A stretch of 64,000 nt of DNA from Aeromonas eucrenophila (GCF_000819865.1 NZ_CDDF01000006.1:45197-109196), one strand, 5' to 3'; positions 30,357 to 40,711 are shown, counted from the first letter of the stretch. Numbers and translations are program-made. The notes: generated by a model not told the origin, from the letters alone.

Positions 30357-31121
30357 CTAAACGATGGCGATGGCGTGGTCATGGGCCGGGTGGCGAATGA
30401 CCTCCATGGGGATGCCATAGATGGCGTGCAGGGTCTCGCTGGTCATGATCTGTTCCGGCTCACCATGGATCAGCAAGCGACCGCTGTGCAGCGCCACCAG
30501 TTGATCGCAGAAACGGGAGGCCATGTTGATGTCGTGGATGACGATGATGACCCCGAGGTTGAGCTGCCGGCTCAACTGCTTGACGAGTGTGAGCACCTCC
30601 ACCTGATGGGCCACGTCCAGGGCGGCCAGCGGCTCATCCAGCAGGATGAAGCGGCTCTCCTGGGCCAGCAGCATGGCCAGCCAGACCCGCCCCCGCTCGC
30701 CACCGGACAGGGTATCCACCAGCCGATCCGCGAAACGCTCGGTATGGGTGAGGGCGATGGCCTTGTCGACCTGGCTATGATCCTCCTCCCCCATGCGGCC
30801 CAGCAGGCCACGCCAGGGGTAGCGCCCCATCTCCACCAGCTCCCGGCCGAGCAGATTCTCGGCGCTCGGCAGATGTTGTGGCAGATAGGCCACCTGGCGG
30901 GCGAAGTCCCTGTTGCTCCAGTCGGGCAGCGGCTTGTCATCAAACAGGATCTCGCCATCGCTCAGGGGCTGCTGGCGGGCCAGCAACTTGAGCAGGGTGG
31001 ACTTGCCGGAGCCGTTGTGGCCGATGAGGCCATAGACCTGGCCCTGCTCGAAGCGCAGGTCGGTGGGGTGCAGCAGTTTGCGGTCGTTCACCGCAAAGCT
31101 GGCGGCTTTCATCTCAAACAT
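30357..31121 (-). CDS. fhuC: FhuC-like siderophore ABC ATPase
   Basis: This 254-aa cytoplasmic ATPase powers FhuB. Walker [15 protein letters not shown], signature LSGGERGRVWLAMLLAQ, Walker B FILLDEPLAALD and the switch histidine in VIIVIHDINMASRFCD are intact. The ATG follows CAGGAAT. It lies 54 bp downstream of the yojI-like gene on the same strand and is probably co-transcribed with it. Confidence 0.93.
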   Translation of the reverse strand: MFEMKAASFAVNDRKLLHPTDLRFEQGQVYGLIGHNGSGKSTLLKLLARQQPLSDGEILFDDKPLPDWSNRDFARQVAYLPQHLPSAENLLGRELVEMGRYPWRGLLGRMGEEDHSQVDKAIALTHTERFADRLVDTLSGGERGRVWLAMLLAQESRFILLDEPLAALDVAHQVEVLTLVKQLSRQLNLGVIIVIHDINMASRFCDQLVALHSGRLLIHGEPEQIMTSETLHAIYGIPMEVIRHPAHDHAIAIV

Positions 31122-31175
31122 GATTCATTCCTGTACTGAAGGGGGCAGGCTCTCACCTCCCCCTTGCGGCCGGTG

Positions 31176-32822
31176 TCAGACCGGCACCTCGCTATCCAGA
31201 TGGGCGACGGCATCCTGGCTGACCCGCTCGCGCCGTTCGCCAGTCAGCTCGGTGAGCTGCCCCTGGCGCATCTCCAGCAGGCGGTCCGCCTGGGAGAAGT
31301 AGAGATCGTCGTGACTGATGGCGATCACCGTCTTGCCCATCTCCTTCAGCCGTGGCAACAGCACCTGATAGAAAATGCGGCGAAACTGGGGATCCTGATC
31401 CGCGGCCCATTCGTCGAACAGCATGATCTCGCGCTGCTCCGCCAGCGCCAGCAGCAGGGCGACCCGTTTGCGCTGGCCCTGGGAGAGTTCGATATCGGTG
31501 ATGAAGTCGTCCTCGATGCGCAGCTTGCTGCCCATCTGCAGCCGCTCCAGCCACTCGGCGATCAGTGCCTGCTTCGGCTCTGGCCCCAGCAGGTGCTGGA
31601 ACAGGTGATAGTCGGTGAAGATGGCGGAGAACAACGCCAGATAGGCGTTGCGATCCGCGATCGGCTCGCCATCCAGCAGGATCCGGCCAGAGACCGGCTG
31701 ATAGAGCCCGGTCAGCAGCATGGCCAGGGTCGACTTGCCGGAGCCATTGCCCCCGATGATGAAGATCTGCTCCCCCCGCTCGATGGTGAGATTGATGGGG
31801 CCCACGGCGAAGCCACCCTCTCCCTGATAGTGGAAGCTCACTTCCTCCAGCTGAATACGCTGCCAGGCATGAGGGGCCGGCGGCAACGGGAAGGCGGGAT
31901 CCGGCTCGGCCAGGGTCAGGGTCGCTATCTTGTCGAACGCCACCTGGGCGGCGATCAGGGTCGGCAAGGCGCCTATGCCCTGCAACAAGGGGGTACGCAG
32001 GAACAGCAGGGTCAGGGCGAAGGTGGCGGCCACGTTGGTGTTGGCCCAGCCCAGGCCGTTGGCCAGGAAGAACACCAGACCTATGGCCCCCAGCATCATG
32101 ATGTTCGACCAGTTCACCGCGCTCAGGTGATAGGTATCTGCGCTGATGATGTGGCGGCGATAATCCTGCGCATTGCGCTCATAGAGCTGGTGGTAGACGA
32201 AGTGAGCACGCTCGCGGTTGAGCGCCAGCTCCTTGCTGCCGGCGATGATGGCCTGATAGTTCTGATAGAGCTTGTCTTCGGCCTGCCGCATGCGGGACAG
32301 GTGGCGATAGACATGGTTCACCAGCAGCCAGCCCACCACCATGGTGAAGGTAACCCAGAGTGCGGTGACGCCGAGCAGGGCCGGCGACAGCCAACCGAGG
32401 TAGAGGGCTGAGCCCAGGGTGAGCACCAGCCCCTGCACCAGCTCCGGCAGGCGCACGAAGGCGATGGTGATCTGGCCGATGTCGCTGGAGAGGGAGGCCA
32501 GCAGCGGCCCCTGCCCTATCTGGCGAATGCGGGCGACATCGGTGTCCAGCAGCTGTTTGAGCAGGCGGCCACGCAGACGATAAACGAAATGATGACCGAG
32601 TGTGGTCAGAGCCAGCTGAGAGCCGAGCGTGATCACCAGCAGCAGCAGAATGAGACCAAGCAGTTGGCCGAGCACCGGTAGCGGGTCGCCAATTGATTCG
32701 ATAAGGGATTGATTGATAAAGGCAATAACACCTATCCCGCTCACTGCACTGAGCAGGCTGAGCAGGCTGATGACGATGAAGGGCCAACGGTATTGGCGGT
32801 AAACGAGTGACAAGAGTTCCAT
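31176..32822 (-). CDS. yojI: YojI-like ABC exporter (cyclic peptide transporter family)
   Basis: The 548-aa half-exporter has six transmembrane helices (~1-290) fused to an ATPase domain with Walker [15 protein letters not shown], signature [14 protein letters not shown] and Walker [14 protein letters not shown]. It resembles E. coli YojI throughout ([16 protein letters not shown] start, [36 protein letters not shown]). YojI exports microcin J25 and affects cysteine efflux, and the wider family includes PvdE, which moves a siderophore precursor to the periplasm. Its place between the receptor gene and fhuC is unusual and suggests a role in siderophore recycling or export. That role is inference. 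Confidence 0.88.
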   Translation of the reverse strand: MELLSLVYRQYRWPFIVISLLSLLSAVSGIGVIAFINQSLIESIGDPLPVLGQLLGLILLLLVITLGSQLALTTLGHHFVYRLRGRLLKQLLDTDVARIRQIGQGPLLASLSSDIGQITIAFVRLPELVQGLVLTLGSALYLGWLSPALLGVTALWVTFTMVVGWLLVNHVYRHLSRMRQAEDKLYQNYQAIIAGSKELALNRERAHFVYHQLYERNAQDYRRHIISADTYHLSAVNWSNIMMLGAIGLVFFLANGLGWANTNVAATFALTLLFLRTPLLQGIGALPTLIAAQVAFDKIATLTLAEPDPAFPLPPAPHAWQRIQLEEVSFHYQGEGGFAVGPINLTIERGEQIFIIGGNGSGKSTLAMLLTGLYQPVSGRILLDGEPIADRNAYLALFSAIFTDYHLFQHLLGPEPKQALIAEWLERLQMGSKLRIEDDFITDIELSQGQRKRVALLLALAEQREIMLFDEWAADQDPQFRRIFYQVLLPRLKEMGKTVIAISHDDLYFSQADRLLEMRQGQLTELTGERRERVSQDAVAHLDSEVPV

Positions 32823-32882
32823 GACAGGCCTGTGTACAAAAAGAAGGAGGGCGGGAGCTAATGCTCCCGCCCGGCCTGTATC

Positions 32883-34991
32883 TTACCAGCGGTAGTTGAC
32901 GGTGCCGACTATGCTGCGCGGCTCACCGTAGTAGCAGTAGTAATCACAGCTCGCTACGTAGGTGTCGTCCAGCAGGTTGTTGACGTTGATCTGGGCACGC
33001 CAGTTCTTGGCAAAGTCATACCCGATCATCGCATCCCACACCGTCTGGGCCGGCACCTGGGCCGAACCATAGATGGGGTTGTAGTTGGCATCCACGGCGC
33101 CTATACCGACGCTGGAGCCGATGTAGCGCACCCCGGTGCCGACTTCGAGCCCGGAGACAGGACCTTGCTGCACCTTGTAGTTGCCCCAGAAGGAGGCCTG
33201 GTGGCGCGGGATCAGGCTGGCTTGACGATCGCCATTGCCGGTGTCGTTGGTCTTGGCATCGGTGTAGGTATAAGCAGCGGTCAGGCGCAGTGCGGCTGTG
33301 GCTTGCACGCTCCCTTCCAGCTCGACACCCTGGGAGGTCACTTTACCGGCCTGGGTCTGCTGGCCGGTACCGGTGGAGACCAGCGAGTTGGTCTGCTCCA
33401 GATCGAACAGCGCCAGGTTGATGTAACCATCGAGGAAGCTCGGCGCATACTTGATGCCGGTTTCGTACAGCTTGCCTTCCAGCGGCTTGTAGGAGCTACC
33501 GGTGTTGGGATCTATCCCAGCCAGCACTTCGAACGACTCCGCATAGGTGAAGTAAGGAGCTAGGCCGTTGTCGGCCAGGTACATCAGGCTGCCGGAGAGC
33601 GAGAGGTTGTCGTCGTACTGCTTCTCGTCCTTGCTCTTGGCTTCGCTGATGTTGTGGGTCTCCACGTAGTCGAAGCGACCACCGGCGGTCAGCAACCAGC
33701 GATCATCCCAGCGGATCTGGTGCTGGGCATAGAGGCCGCTCTGGCCCTTGGTGCTCTTCTGATAGGTGGCGGTGGACTCATCAAAGCCGGGGAAGCCGCT
33801 GTAATCCGGGTTCATGGTATCGATGGATCCCATGGTGTAGTTGTCGGCCTCGACCCCTTCGTTCACGTGGCGCTGCAGATCGATCCCCATCAACAGGGTC
33901 TGCTCGGTGCGATCCGTGCTCCAGTAACCCACCATCTGGTTGTCCATGGTGGCACTCTTGGTGTCCCCATCACGGTAGACCAAGCCACGGTAGGCGGTGG
34001 TGCCTTGATAGGTCGGGAAGATATAGGTCTGGCGCAGCAGCAGATCGTTGTAGTTGAAGCGGACGTTCTGCTTGAACTCCCAAGTCTGATTGATCTCGTG
34101 GGCCAACTCATAGCCGGCGGAGATCTGGGTGTTGCGGTTGCGATCGTAATCCGGCTGGCTCAGGTTGGTGCTGGGATCGATCTGGCCACCCTCGGTATTG
34201 AGGGTACCGTAGACGGGGAAGAAGCCGTTGGTCGGCACCCCTTCGTCGTGGAGGAAGCTGCCAAGCAGGGTCAGGCTGGTGCGATCCGAGATATCCAGGG
34301 TCACGCTCGGTGCCAGATAGGTGCGCTCGTTGTAGGTGCCATCCAGCACGCCGTCACGCTCTTTATAGAGAGCAACCATGCGATAGCGGCTGTTGTCGGT
34401 CAGCTCGTCGGAGAAATCAACCCCGACCTGACGCAGATCCCGGTTGCCCAGCTGCAGATTGACCAGGCCCTGGGGGGTCTCGGTGGGGTGCTTGCTGATG
34501 GCATTGATCACGCCGCCGGGAGGGGCCTCACCGTAGAGGATGGAGGCCGGCCCTTTCAGCAGTTCCACGCTCTCCATGCCGAAGGGCTCGGGTGTCCAGA
34601 CATAATAACCGGTGCTGAACAGGCGGTTGCCATCCAGATAGGAGGCGGCATCGAAACCACGGACCTTGAACCAGTCGGTGTTGTTGTCTGAGCCATAGAG
34701 ACCGGTGAGCACGCCCGCACGGTAACGCACGGACTCGTCGAGCTGCTGCACGGCGTGCTGATCCAGCTCCTCGCGGTTGACCACGGAGACGGCACGGGCC
34801 GTCTCGGCCATGGGCACGTCGATCTTCATGGCAGTACCAGTCACCACCATGGTCTCGTTGGTCTTGGCCTGCTCTTTCTCTACTTGTTCCGCAGCCAGAA
34901 CCGGCAGACCAGCCAGCAAACAGGAGAGCGGCAACAGCTGGGCAGCCCTCTTTCGCACCACTGCATTGGGGGTATTTTTATGCGCAATCAT
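32883..34991 (-). CDS. TonB-dependent ferric-siderophore receptor (FhuA/FoxA type)
   Basis: This 702-aa outer-membrane receptor has a signal peptide (cleavage near PVLAAEQ), a TonB box-like ETMVVTG, a plug domain with VRGFDAASYLDGNRLF and the MESVELLKGPASILYGEAPPG motif, a 22-strand barrel and a C-terminal aromatic residue (VNYRW). The subclass resembles ferrichrome/ferrioxamine receptors, consistent with the fhuCDB genes downstream. An in-frame TTG seven codons upstream is less likely than the ATG at 34991, although neither has a strong ribosome site. A Fur-like box lies 135 bp upstream, so iron repression is likely. Confidence 0.9.
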   Translation of the reverse strand: MIAHKNTPNAVVRKRAAQLLPLSCLLAGLPVLAAEQVEKEQAKTNETMVVTGTAMKIDVPMAETARAVSVVNREELDQHAVQQLDESVRYRAGVLTGLYGSDNNTDWFKVRGFDAASYLDGNRLFSTGYYVWTPEPFGMESVELLKGPASILYGEAPPGGVINAISKHPTETPQGLVNLQLGNRDLRQVGVDFSDELTDNSRYRMVALYKERDGVLDGTYNERTYLAPSVTLDISDRTSLTLLGSFLHDEGVPTNGFFPVYGTLNTEGGQIDPSTNLSQPDYDRNRNTQISAGYELAHEINQTWEFKQNVRFNYNDLLLRQTYIFPTYQGTTAYRGLVYRDGDTKSATMDNQMVGYWSTDRTEQTLLMGIDLQRHVNEGVEADNYTMGSIDTMNPDYSGFPGFDESTATYQKSTKGQSGLYAQHQIRWDDRWLLTAGGRFDYVETHNISEAKSKDEKQYDDNLSLSGSLMYLADNGLAPYFTYAESFEVLAGIDPNTGSSYKPLEGKLYETGIKYAPSFLDGYINLALFDLEQTNSLVSTGTGQQTQAGKVTSQGVELEGSVQATAALRLTAAYTYTDAKTNDTGNGDRQASLIPRHQASFWGNYKVQQGPVSGLEVGTGVRYIGSSVGIGAVDANYNPIYGSAQVPAQTVWDAMIGYDFAKNWRAQINVNNLLDDTYVASCDYYCYYGEPRSIVGTVNYRW

Positions 34992-35126
34992 ATTAAGTGT
35001 CTCAAATATCAATGAGTTATATGTTGGTTTCTTATTATTGGCGCCACTGCTGCCGGTTAGCCCGACTCCTTAGGCGAATAAAGCAGCATCATGCTACTAC
35101 AGGAGCCATGATCGAATCGATTCAAT

Positions 35127-35145
35127 AATTGCTAATCATTTGCAT
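35127..35145 (-). promoter_or_regulatory. Fur-box-like sequence upstream of the siderophore operon
   Basis: AATTGCTAATCATTTGCAT shares the TAATCATT core and repeated NAT triplets of the Fur consensus GATAATGATAATCATTATC. It sits in the divergent gap between the TonB receptor and mioC. Confidence 0.6.
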
Positions 35146-35287
35146 CTGTATTGTTACTTAACGTATCGATGCGGCGAGGTTTTGAGCGACAGGACTCATT
35201 CATGCATTGAGCAAAACGGCTGGTTCCTGGAGAGGATCAAAAAAGATGGCGGATCTCGTCTCGCGATAAAAAAACCGGAAGGATCCT

Positions 35288-35319
35288 TTATCCCCAAGCT
35301 TTATCCATATTTATCCACA
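35288..35319 (+). promoter_or_regulatory. Tandem DnaA boxes in the mioC promoter region
   Basis: Three same-orientation DnaA-box-like sequences lie in a row: TTATCCCCA (35288), TTATCCATA (35301) and a perfect TTATCCACA (35311-35319), about 50 bp upstream of mioC. E. coli mioC is likewise repressed by DnaA. No other gene lies in the 35013-35365 gap; it holds these boxes and the Fur-like site. Confidence 0.75.
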
Positions 35320-35365
35320 TCCTTTGGCGGTAGAATCCCGCTTTCGATTTTTCAGGATCCATACC

Positions 35366-35815
35366 ATGGCCAAACTCAATCTCGTCGTCGGTTCCATGCT
35401 GGGGGCCGCCGAATATGTCGCGGATCATGTCGCCAACCTGCTGGAGCAGGCGGGTCATCAGACCAAGATCCACAACCCGGCCAGCCTTGCCGAGGTGCTG
35501 TCAGAACCGGATGCCATCCTGCTGGTGGTCACTTCCACCCATGGCGCCGGTGATGTTCCCGATAACCTGCAGCGCTTCGCTCAGGATCTTGCCGAGCAAC
35601 ATCCGGATCTTAAGAGCTTGAAATATGGCGTGATCGGGCTTGGTGATCGCAGTTATGACACCTTCTGCCAGGGCGGCAGAACCCTGGATCAGCTGCTGGC
35701 CAACTGCGGCGCCAGCCGGATAGGGGATCGTCTCGATATCGATGTGACCCAGCACGAGATCCCGGAAGATGCCGCCGAGGCCTGGATCCATGACTGGATG
35801 ACAATGATCGCCTGA
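35366..35815 (+). CDS. mioC: MioC, flavodoxin-like FMN protein beside oriC
   Basis: This 149-aa cytoplasmic flavodoxin-fold protein binds FMN and has been linked to biotin synthase electron transfer in E. coli. The N-terminal loop LNLVVGSMLGAAEYVADHVA, STHGAGDVPDNLQRF and IGLGDRSYDTFCQGG are family features. ATG 35366, behind AGGA, gives the family N-terminus; the frame is open 14 codons further. It reads toward oriC, as in E. coli, where its transcription is tied to initiation control. Confidence 0.93.
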   Translation: MAKLNLVVGSMLGAAEYVADHVANLLEQAGHQTKIHNPASLAEVLSEPDAILLVVTSTHGAGDVPDNLQRFAQDLAEQHPDLKSLKYGVIGLGDRSYDTFCQGGRTLDQLLANCGASRIGDRLDIDVTQHEIPEDAAEAWIHDWMTMIA

Positions 35816-36322
35816 TCAGCATCGGGAGATCCTGAAAAAAGGCTTGATCTCCCCACTTATCCCCAGATCAACTATCCACCATGTTATTAACAGATTGATC
35901 CGGACGAGTTGTTCTACATGGTTACCCACAACGCCCAGGGGTAATGTGCATAACTATGGTGTAAAGCTCTGCAAAACCTATAGTTATCCATGTATGAGAT
36001 CCTGGCCGCCAGTCGTCTGTGTATAAAAGCACTGGTTATCCCCCTGTTCACGGCCCTGGGATCCAAGCTTTTCCACAAGCTGAGATCGTCTTTAACCAGA
36101 TGATCTTTATGATCAAAAAGTGCTTATCAACAGAAACCCCGGATCCTAATAAAAGATCCAATAAAAGATCGATCTAAAGATCCTTAAGATCTATTTAACG
36201 ATCCTTCATCCATTCTGATCCTGAAGTAGACGTTCCCCTCAGGATGCGAAACAGATAGAATGATCCGCCCCTGAACCCAGGCAAATACAGATCTTCAGGC
36301 GTGCAGATCAAGGTGATCCCCA
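35816..36322. other. oriC, chromosomal replication origin
   Basis: The 507-bp gap between mioC and mnmG has no gene and about 22 GATC sites. DnaA-box-like sequences include TTATCCCCA (35857), TTACCCACA (35922), TGTGCATAA (35945), TGTGTATAA (36018, complement of the known TTATACACA box), TTTTCCACA (36069) and TTATCAACA (36123); each has one mismatch to TTATCCACA. Immediately to the right, 36142-36205 is A/T-rich with repeated AATAAAAGATC units, the reverse complement of the E. coli 13-mer unwinding repeats GATCTnTTnTTTT. Gene order mioC-oriC-mnmG is the enterobacterial/Vibrio arrangement. Confidence 0.9.
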
Positions 36323-38212
36323 ATGCAATACCATGAACAATTTGATGTGATCGTCGTCGGTGGCGGTCACGCAGGCACCGAAGCAGCGACGGCAGCTGCC
36401 CGTATGGGCCTCAATACCCTGTTGCTGACCCACAACATCGATACGCTGGGACACATGTCCTGTAATCCAGCGATCGGCGGGATCGGCAAGGGACACCTGG
36501 TCAAGGAAGTGGACGCACTCGGCGGGATCATGGCGCAGGCCATCGATCTTGGCGGGATCCAGTTCCGTACGCTGAATTCCTCCAAGGGGCCCGCCGTGCG
36601 AGCCACCCGTGCCCAGGCGGATCGCCTGCTGTACAAGGCGGTGGTACGCCAGACCCTGGAGAACTATCCAAACCTGAAGATCTTCCAGCAGGCCTGTGAC
36701 GATCTGATCATGGATGGGGATCGTGTTGCCGGTGTCGTGACCCAGAGCGGGATCCGCATCAGCGGCAAGACGGTGGTGCTGACCGTGGGGACCTTCCTGA
36801 ACGGTTTGATCCACATCGGCATGGAAAATTACAAGGGCGGTCGCGCCGGGGATCCTCCCTCGATCGCGTTGGCTCAACGCCTGCGTGAGATGCCGTTTCG
36901 CATGGATCGCCTCAAGACCGGCACGCCACCGCGCATCGATGCCCGTACCGTCGATTTCTCCGTGATGCAGCAGCAACACGGCGACGATCCGCGCCCCGTC
37001 TTCTCGTTTATCGGCGATGCCAGCCAGCACCCACGCCAGGTGCCCTGCTACGTCACTCATACCAACGAGCAGACTCACGAGGTGATCCGCAATAACCTGG
37101 ATCGCAGCCCCATGTACGCCGGGGTGATCGAGGGAATAGGTCCTCGTTACTGCCCGTCGATCGAAGACAAGATCACCCGCTTCGCGGACAAGACGGCGCA
37201 CCAGATCTTCGTCGAGCCGGAAGGCCTGACCACCCACGAACTCTACCCGAACGGGATCTCCACCAGCCTGCCATTCGATGTGCAGGTGCAGATCGTGCGT
37301 TCGATCCGTGGCTTCGAAAACGCCCACATCACCCGCCCCGGCTACGCCATCGAATATGACTTCTTCGATCCGCGGGATCTCAAGGCCAACATGGAGAGCA
37401 AGTGCATCGAAAACTTGTTCTTCGCCGGCCAGATCAACGGCACCACGGGTTACGAAGAGGCGGCGTCCCAGGGCCTGATGGCCGGTTTGAATGCCGGTCT
37501 GCGTGCCCAGGGCAAGGATCCCTGGCATCCCCGTCGGGATCAGGCCTACATGGGCGTGATGATGGACGATCTCTCCACCATGGGGACGCGCGAGCCTTAT
37601 CGCATGTTCACCAGCCGCGCCGAGTACCGCCTGCTGCTGCGGGAAGACAACGCCGATCTGCGCCTGACCGCTATCGGCCGCGAGCTGGGTCTGGTGGATG
37701 ATCACCGCTGGAGCAAATTCAACGCCAAGATGGAGCAGGTCGAGCAGGAGCGTCAGCGCATGCGGTCGACCTGGATCCACCCGCAACACCCCTCTCTGGA
37801 GGCGGTCAATGCCCTGGTCAACACCCCCTTGTCCCGTGAGCAGAGCCTGGAAGAGCTGCTGCGTCGTCCCGAGGTCACCTACGAAGCCCTGATGGCTATC
37901 GAAGGGGTAGGCCCTGCGCTGGCAGACAGGGCGGCGGCGGATCAGGTGGAGATCCAGATCAAGTACGCCGGCTACATCGAGCGTCAACACGACGAGGTGG
38001 AGAAGCAGCTGCGCAACGAGAACACCCTGTTGCCGCTGGACATGGACTACCGCGACGTGAACAGTCTCTCCAACGAGGTGATCGCCAAGCTCAACGATGC
38101 CAAGCCGCAGACCATAGGTCAGGCTTCCCGCATCTCCGGCATCACCCCGGCGGCCATCTCCATCCTGTTGGTTCACCTGAAGAAACACGGCCTGCTGCGT
38201 AAAACCGCCTGA
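36323..38212 (+). CDS. mnmG: MnmG (GidA), tRNA wobble-uridine modification FAD enzyme
   Basis: MnmG forms a complex with MnmE for cmnm5U34 synthesis in tRNA. The 629-aa protein has the N-terminal dinucleotide-binding motif [19 protein letters not shown], the conserved [30 protein letters not shown], a second FAD segment ([23 protein letters not shown]) and a C-terminal helical domain that binds MnmE. The ATG follows AAGGTG. It reads away from oriC and lies directly beside the unwinding region, as gidA does in E. coli. Confidence 0.98.
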   Translation: MQYHEQFDVIVVGGGHAGTEAATAAARMGLNTLLLTHNIDTLGHMSCNPAIGGIGKGHLVKEVDALGGIMAQAIDLGGIQFRTLNSSKGPAVRATRAQADRLLYKAVVRQTLENYPNLKIFQQACDDLIMDGDRVAGVVTQSGIRISGKTVVLTVGTFLNGLIHIGMENYKGGRAGDPPSIALAQRLREMPFRMDRLKTGTPPRIDARTVDFSVMQQQHGDDPRPVFSFIGDASQHPRQVPCYVTHTNEQTHEVIRNNLDRSPMYAGVIEGIGPRYCPSIEDKITRFADKTAHQIFVEPEGLTTHELYPNGISTSLPFDVQVQIVRSIRGFENAHITRPGYAIEYDFFDPRDLKANMESKCIENLFFAGQINGTTGYEEAASQGLMAGLNAGLRAQGKDPWHPRRDQAYMGVMMDDLSTMGTREPYRMFTSRAEYRLLLREDNADLRLTAIGRELGLVDDHRWSKFNAKMEQVEQERQRMRSTWIHPQHPSLEAVNALVNTPLSREQSLEELLRRPEVTYEALMAIEGVGPALADRAAADQVEIQIKYAGYIERQHDEVEKQLRNENTLLPLDMDYRDVNSLSNEVIAKLNDAKPQTIGQASRISGITPAAISILLVHLKKHGLLRKTA

Positions 38213-38220
38213 GGATCCCC

Positions 38221-38847
38221 ATGCTGGAAAGATTGAACGGCCTGCTCATGCAGGCCGGTATTGTTATCACCGATACCCAGAAGAGCCAGTTGGTGCACTT
38301 GGTCGAGTTGCTGCACAAGTGGAACAAGGCTTACAATCTCACCTCGGTGCGCGATCCCGACGCCATGCTGGTCAAGCACATCCTCGACAGCCTGGTGGTG
38401 AGCCCTCACCTGCACGGTGAGCGTTTCATCGATGTCGGCACCGGCCCCGGCCTGCCCGGCCTGCCGCTGGCGATCATCAACCCGGACAAGCAGTTCGTGC
38501 TGCTGGACAGCCTGGGCAAGCGAATCAACTTCATCCGCCAGGTGATCCTGGAGCTGGGCTTGACCAATGTGACGCCGGTTAAATCCCGGGTGGAAGAGTA
38601 TCAGCCCGAGGTGGGGTTTGATGGCGTACTCAGCCGGGCCTTTGCTTCCCTTGAGGACATGCTGGGCTGGTGTCATCATCTACCGTCACCCGAAGGCAGC
38701 TTCCTGGCGCTCAAGGGGCAATATCCCGAGCAGGAACTGGCCCAGTTGCCCGCCAGCATCCGTCTGGTTGCCGCCCACAAGCTGGTGGTGCCCGAGCTGG
38801 AAGGTGAACGTCATCTGCTGGAGTTTAAAGCCATCCAGCCCGAATAG
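38221..38847 (+). CDS. rsmG: RsmG, 16S rRNA m7G527 methyltransferase
   Basis: RsmG (GidB) methylates G527 of 16S rRNA using S-adenosylmethionine; loss confers low-level streptomycin resistance in several bacteria. The 208-aa protein shows [15 protein letters not shown], the SAM-binding [26 protein letters not shown] and [11 protein letters not shown]. It follows mnmG by eight bases and precedes parA, the standard gidA-gidB-parA-parB order. Confidence 0.97.
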   Translation: MLERLNGLLMQAGIVITDTQKSQLVHLVELLHKWNKAYNLTSVRDPDAMLVKHILDSLVVSPHLHGERFIDVGTGPGLPGLPLAIINPDKQFVLLDSLGKRINFIRQVILELGLTNVTPVKSRVEEYQPEVGFDGVLSRAFASLEDMLGWCHHLPSPEGSFLALKGQYPEQELAQLPASIRLVAAHKLVVPELEGERHLLEFKAIQPE

Positions 38848-38874
38848 GGCCGCTGTATTCATTTAGGGGATAGT

Positions 38875-39678
38875 GTGGGAAAAGTCATTGCCATAGCCAA
38901 CCAGAAGGGTGGAGTGGGTAAAACGACCACCTGTGTCAATCTGGCCGCCTCCCTGGCCGCCACCCGGCGCAAGGTGCTGGTGATCGATCTGGATCCGCAG
39001 GGCAATGCCACCATGGGCAGCGGCATCGACAAGTACGAAGTCGAGCGCACCGCCTATGAACTGCTGATCGAAGACACTCCCATCAACGAGGTGATCATCC
39101 CCGAGACCTCGGGGGGCTATCACCTCATCGCCGCCAACGCCGACGTCACCGCGGCTGAAATCCGCCTGATGGAATTCTTCGCCCGCGAGATCCGCCTGCG
39201 CAACGCGCTGGCCTCGGTACGGGACAAATACGACTACGTCTTCATCGACTGCCCGCCTTCTCTCAACATGCTGACCGTCAACGCCATGGCCGCCGCCGAT
39301 TCCGTGCTGGTGCCCATGCAGTGCGAGTATTACGCGCTGGAAGGGCTGACTGCCTTGGTCGACACTATCAGCAAGCTGGCAGCCGTGGTCAACCCGGAGC
39401 TGAAGATCGAAGGGGTGCTGCGCACCATGTTCGATCACCGCAACCGGCTGGCCAATGATGTGTCCGATCAGCTGAAACAGCACTTCGGGGACAAGGTCTA
39501 TCGCACCATCATCCCCCGCAACGTACGACTGGCGGAGGCGCCGAGCTTCGGAGCCCCGGCCATGCACTATGACAAATCATCGGTGGGGGCCAAGGCCTAT
39601 CTGGCGCTGGCCGGCGAGATCCTGCGCCGCCAGGAGCAGGAACATCAGCCCACCACCGCAGATCGAGAGAGCCTATGA
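38875..39678 (+). CDS. parA: ParA (Soj), chromosome-partitioning ATPase
   Basis: ParA is the nucleoid-binding Walker-type ATPase that moves ParB-parS complexes to segregate origins. The 267-aa protein has the deviant Walker A KGGVGKTT at the N-terminus, VLVIDLDPQGNATMGSGI, and DYVFIDCPPSLNML. It lacks an N-terminal DNA-binding domain, so it is the chromosomal (Soj) type. It starts with GTG after AGGGGATA and overlaps parB by four bases. Confidence 0.96.
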   Translation: MGKVIAIANQKGGVGKTTTCVNLAASLAATRRKVLVIDLDPQGNATMGSGIDKYEVERTAYELLIEDTPINEVIIPETSGGYHLIAANADVTAAEIRLMEFFAREIRLRNALASVRDKYDYVFIDCPPSLNMLTVNAMAAADSVLVPMQCEYYALEGLTALVDTISKLAAVVNPELKIEGVLRTMFDHRNRLANDVSDQLKQHFGDKVYRTIIPRNVRLAEAPSFGAPAMHYDKSSVGAKAYLALAGEILRRQEQEHQPTTADRESL

Positions 39679-40583
39679 CTCCGAAGAAACGTGGACTGGG
39701 CAAGGGGCTGGATGCCCTGCTCAGCACCAGCACGGCCGCCCGCCAGAAGCAGGTGATGAGCGATCAGCGCACCGAGCAGGCCATGGCGCCCACCAACCAG
39801 GGTGAGCTGCGCAAGCTGCCGGTGGAGTGGTTACAGTCCGGCAAGTACCAACCGCGCAAGGACATGTCGCAGGATGCGCTGGAAGACCTGGCCAACTCGA
39901 TCCGTGCGCAAGGTGTGATTCAGCCCATAGTGGTACGCTCGATCGGTGAGAACCGTTTCGAGATCATCGCCGGTGAGCGGCGCTGGCGCGCCTCCCAGCT
40001 GGCCCGGCTCGAGGTGGTCCCCTGTATCGTCAGGGATGTGCCCGACGAGGCCGCGGTAGCCATCGCGCTGATTGAGAATATCCAGCGCGAGGATCTCAAT
40101 GCCATCGAGGAGGCTGTTGCCCTGCAGCGACTGCTGACCGAATTCGAGCTGACCCATCAGCAGGTGGCCGAGGCGGTGGGCAAGTCCCGCACCACGGTGA
40201 CCAACCTGCTGCGACTCAATCAGCTCAATGAGGACGTGAAGCGCTTCGTCGAGCACGGCGATCTCGACATGGGTCATGCCCGTGCCCTGCTGGCACTGAG
40301 CGGTTCGGCCCAGTCCGAACTGGCCAAGCTGGTTGCCCAGAAGGGCCTGACCGTGCGAGATACCGAGAAACTCGTTCAAAAGACGCTGGAGCCGGCAAAA
40401 ACTAAGGTTGAGCCCGTTCGTGATCCCCAGTTTGGTTACCTCGAGCGCCAGATTGCAGAAAAAATTGGCAATCAGGTACAACTTCAACCGGGCAAGCAGG
40501 ATAGCGGTAAGTTAGTAATAAGTTACGATAACTTAGCGGATTTGGACCGCTTACTGTGCTATTTTGGCCTGTCAGAATCGTGA
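39675..40583 (+). CDS. parB: ParB (Spo0J), parS-binding CTPase
   Basis: ParB loads at parS and slides to form the segregation complex. The 302-aa protein has an N-terminal ParA-interacting segment (KKRGLGKGLDALL), the nuclease-like CTP-binding region with YQPRKDM and GERRWRASQLA, the helix-turn-helix (THQQVAEAVGKSRTTVTNLLRL), and a C-terminal dimer domain. Four parS-like sites for it are found at 7927, 10092, 14630 and 17178. Confidence 0.96.
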   Translation: MTPKKRGLGKGLDALLSTSTAARQKQVMSDQRTEQAMAPTNQGELRKLPVEWLQSGKYQPRKDMSQDALEDLANSIRAQGVIQPIVVRSIGENRFEIIAGERRWRASQLARLEVVPCIVRDVPDEAAVAIALIENIQREDLNAIEEAVALQRLLTEFELTHQQVAEAVGKSRTTVTNLLRLNQLNEDVKRFVEHGDLDMGHARALLALSGSAQSELAKLVAQKGLTVRDTEKLVQKTLEPAKTKVEPVRDPQFGYLERQIAEKIGNQVQLQPGKQDSGKLVISYDNLADLDRLLCYFGLSES

Positions 40584-40683
40584 TTTTTACGCTTTTTGTA
40601 GTAATAAAACATCCATTCCTTTCGATATGAACATAACCTTAATTTCGCGCGGAAAGCCGCAAAAATTAAGGATTTTTGCCATA

Positions 40684-40711
40684 TTGCAATAGCCGTCTCC
40701 ACGGGTATAAT
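40684..40711 (+). promoter_or_regulatory. Promoter of the ATP synthase operon
   Basis: TTGCAA (40684-40689) and TATAAT (40706-40711) with a 16-bp spacer lie 80 bp upstream of atpI. No other gene or clear element is visible in the 40584-40791 gap. Confidence 0.75.
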
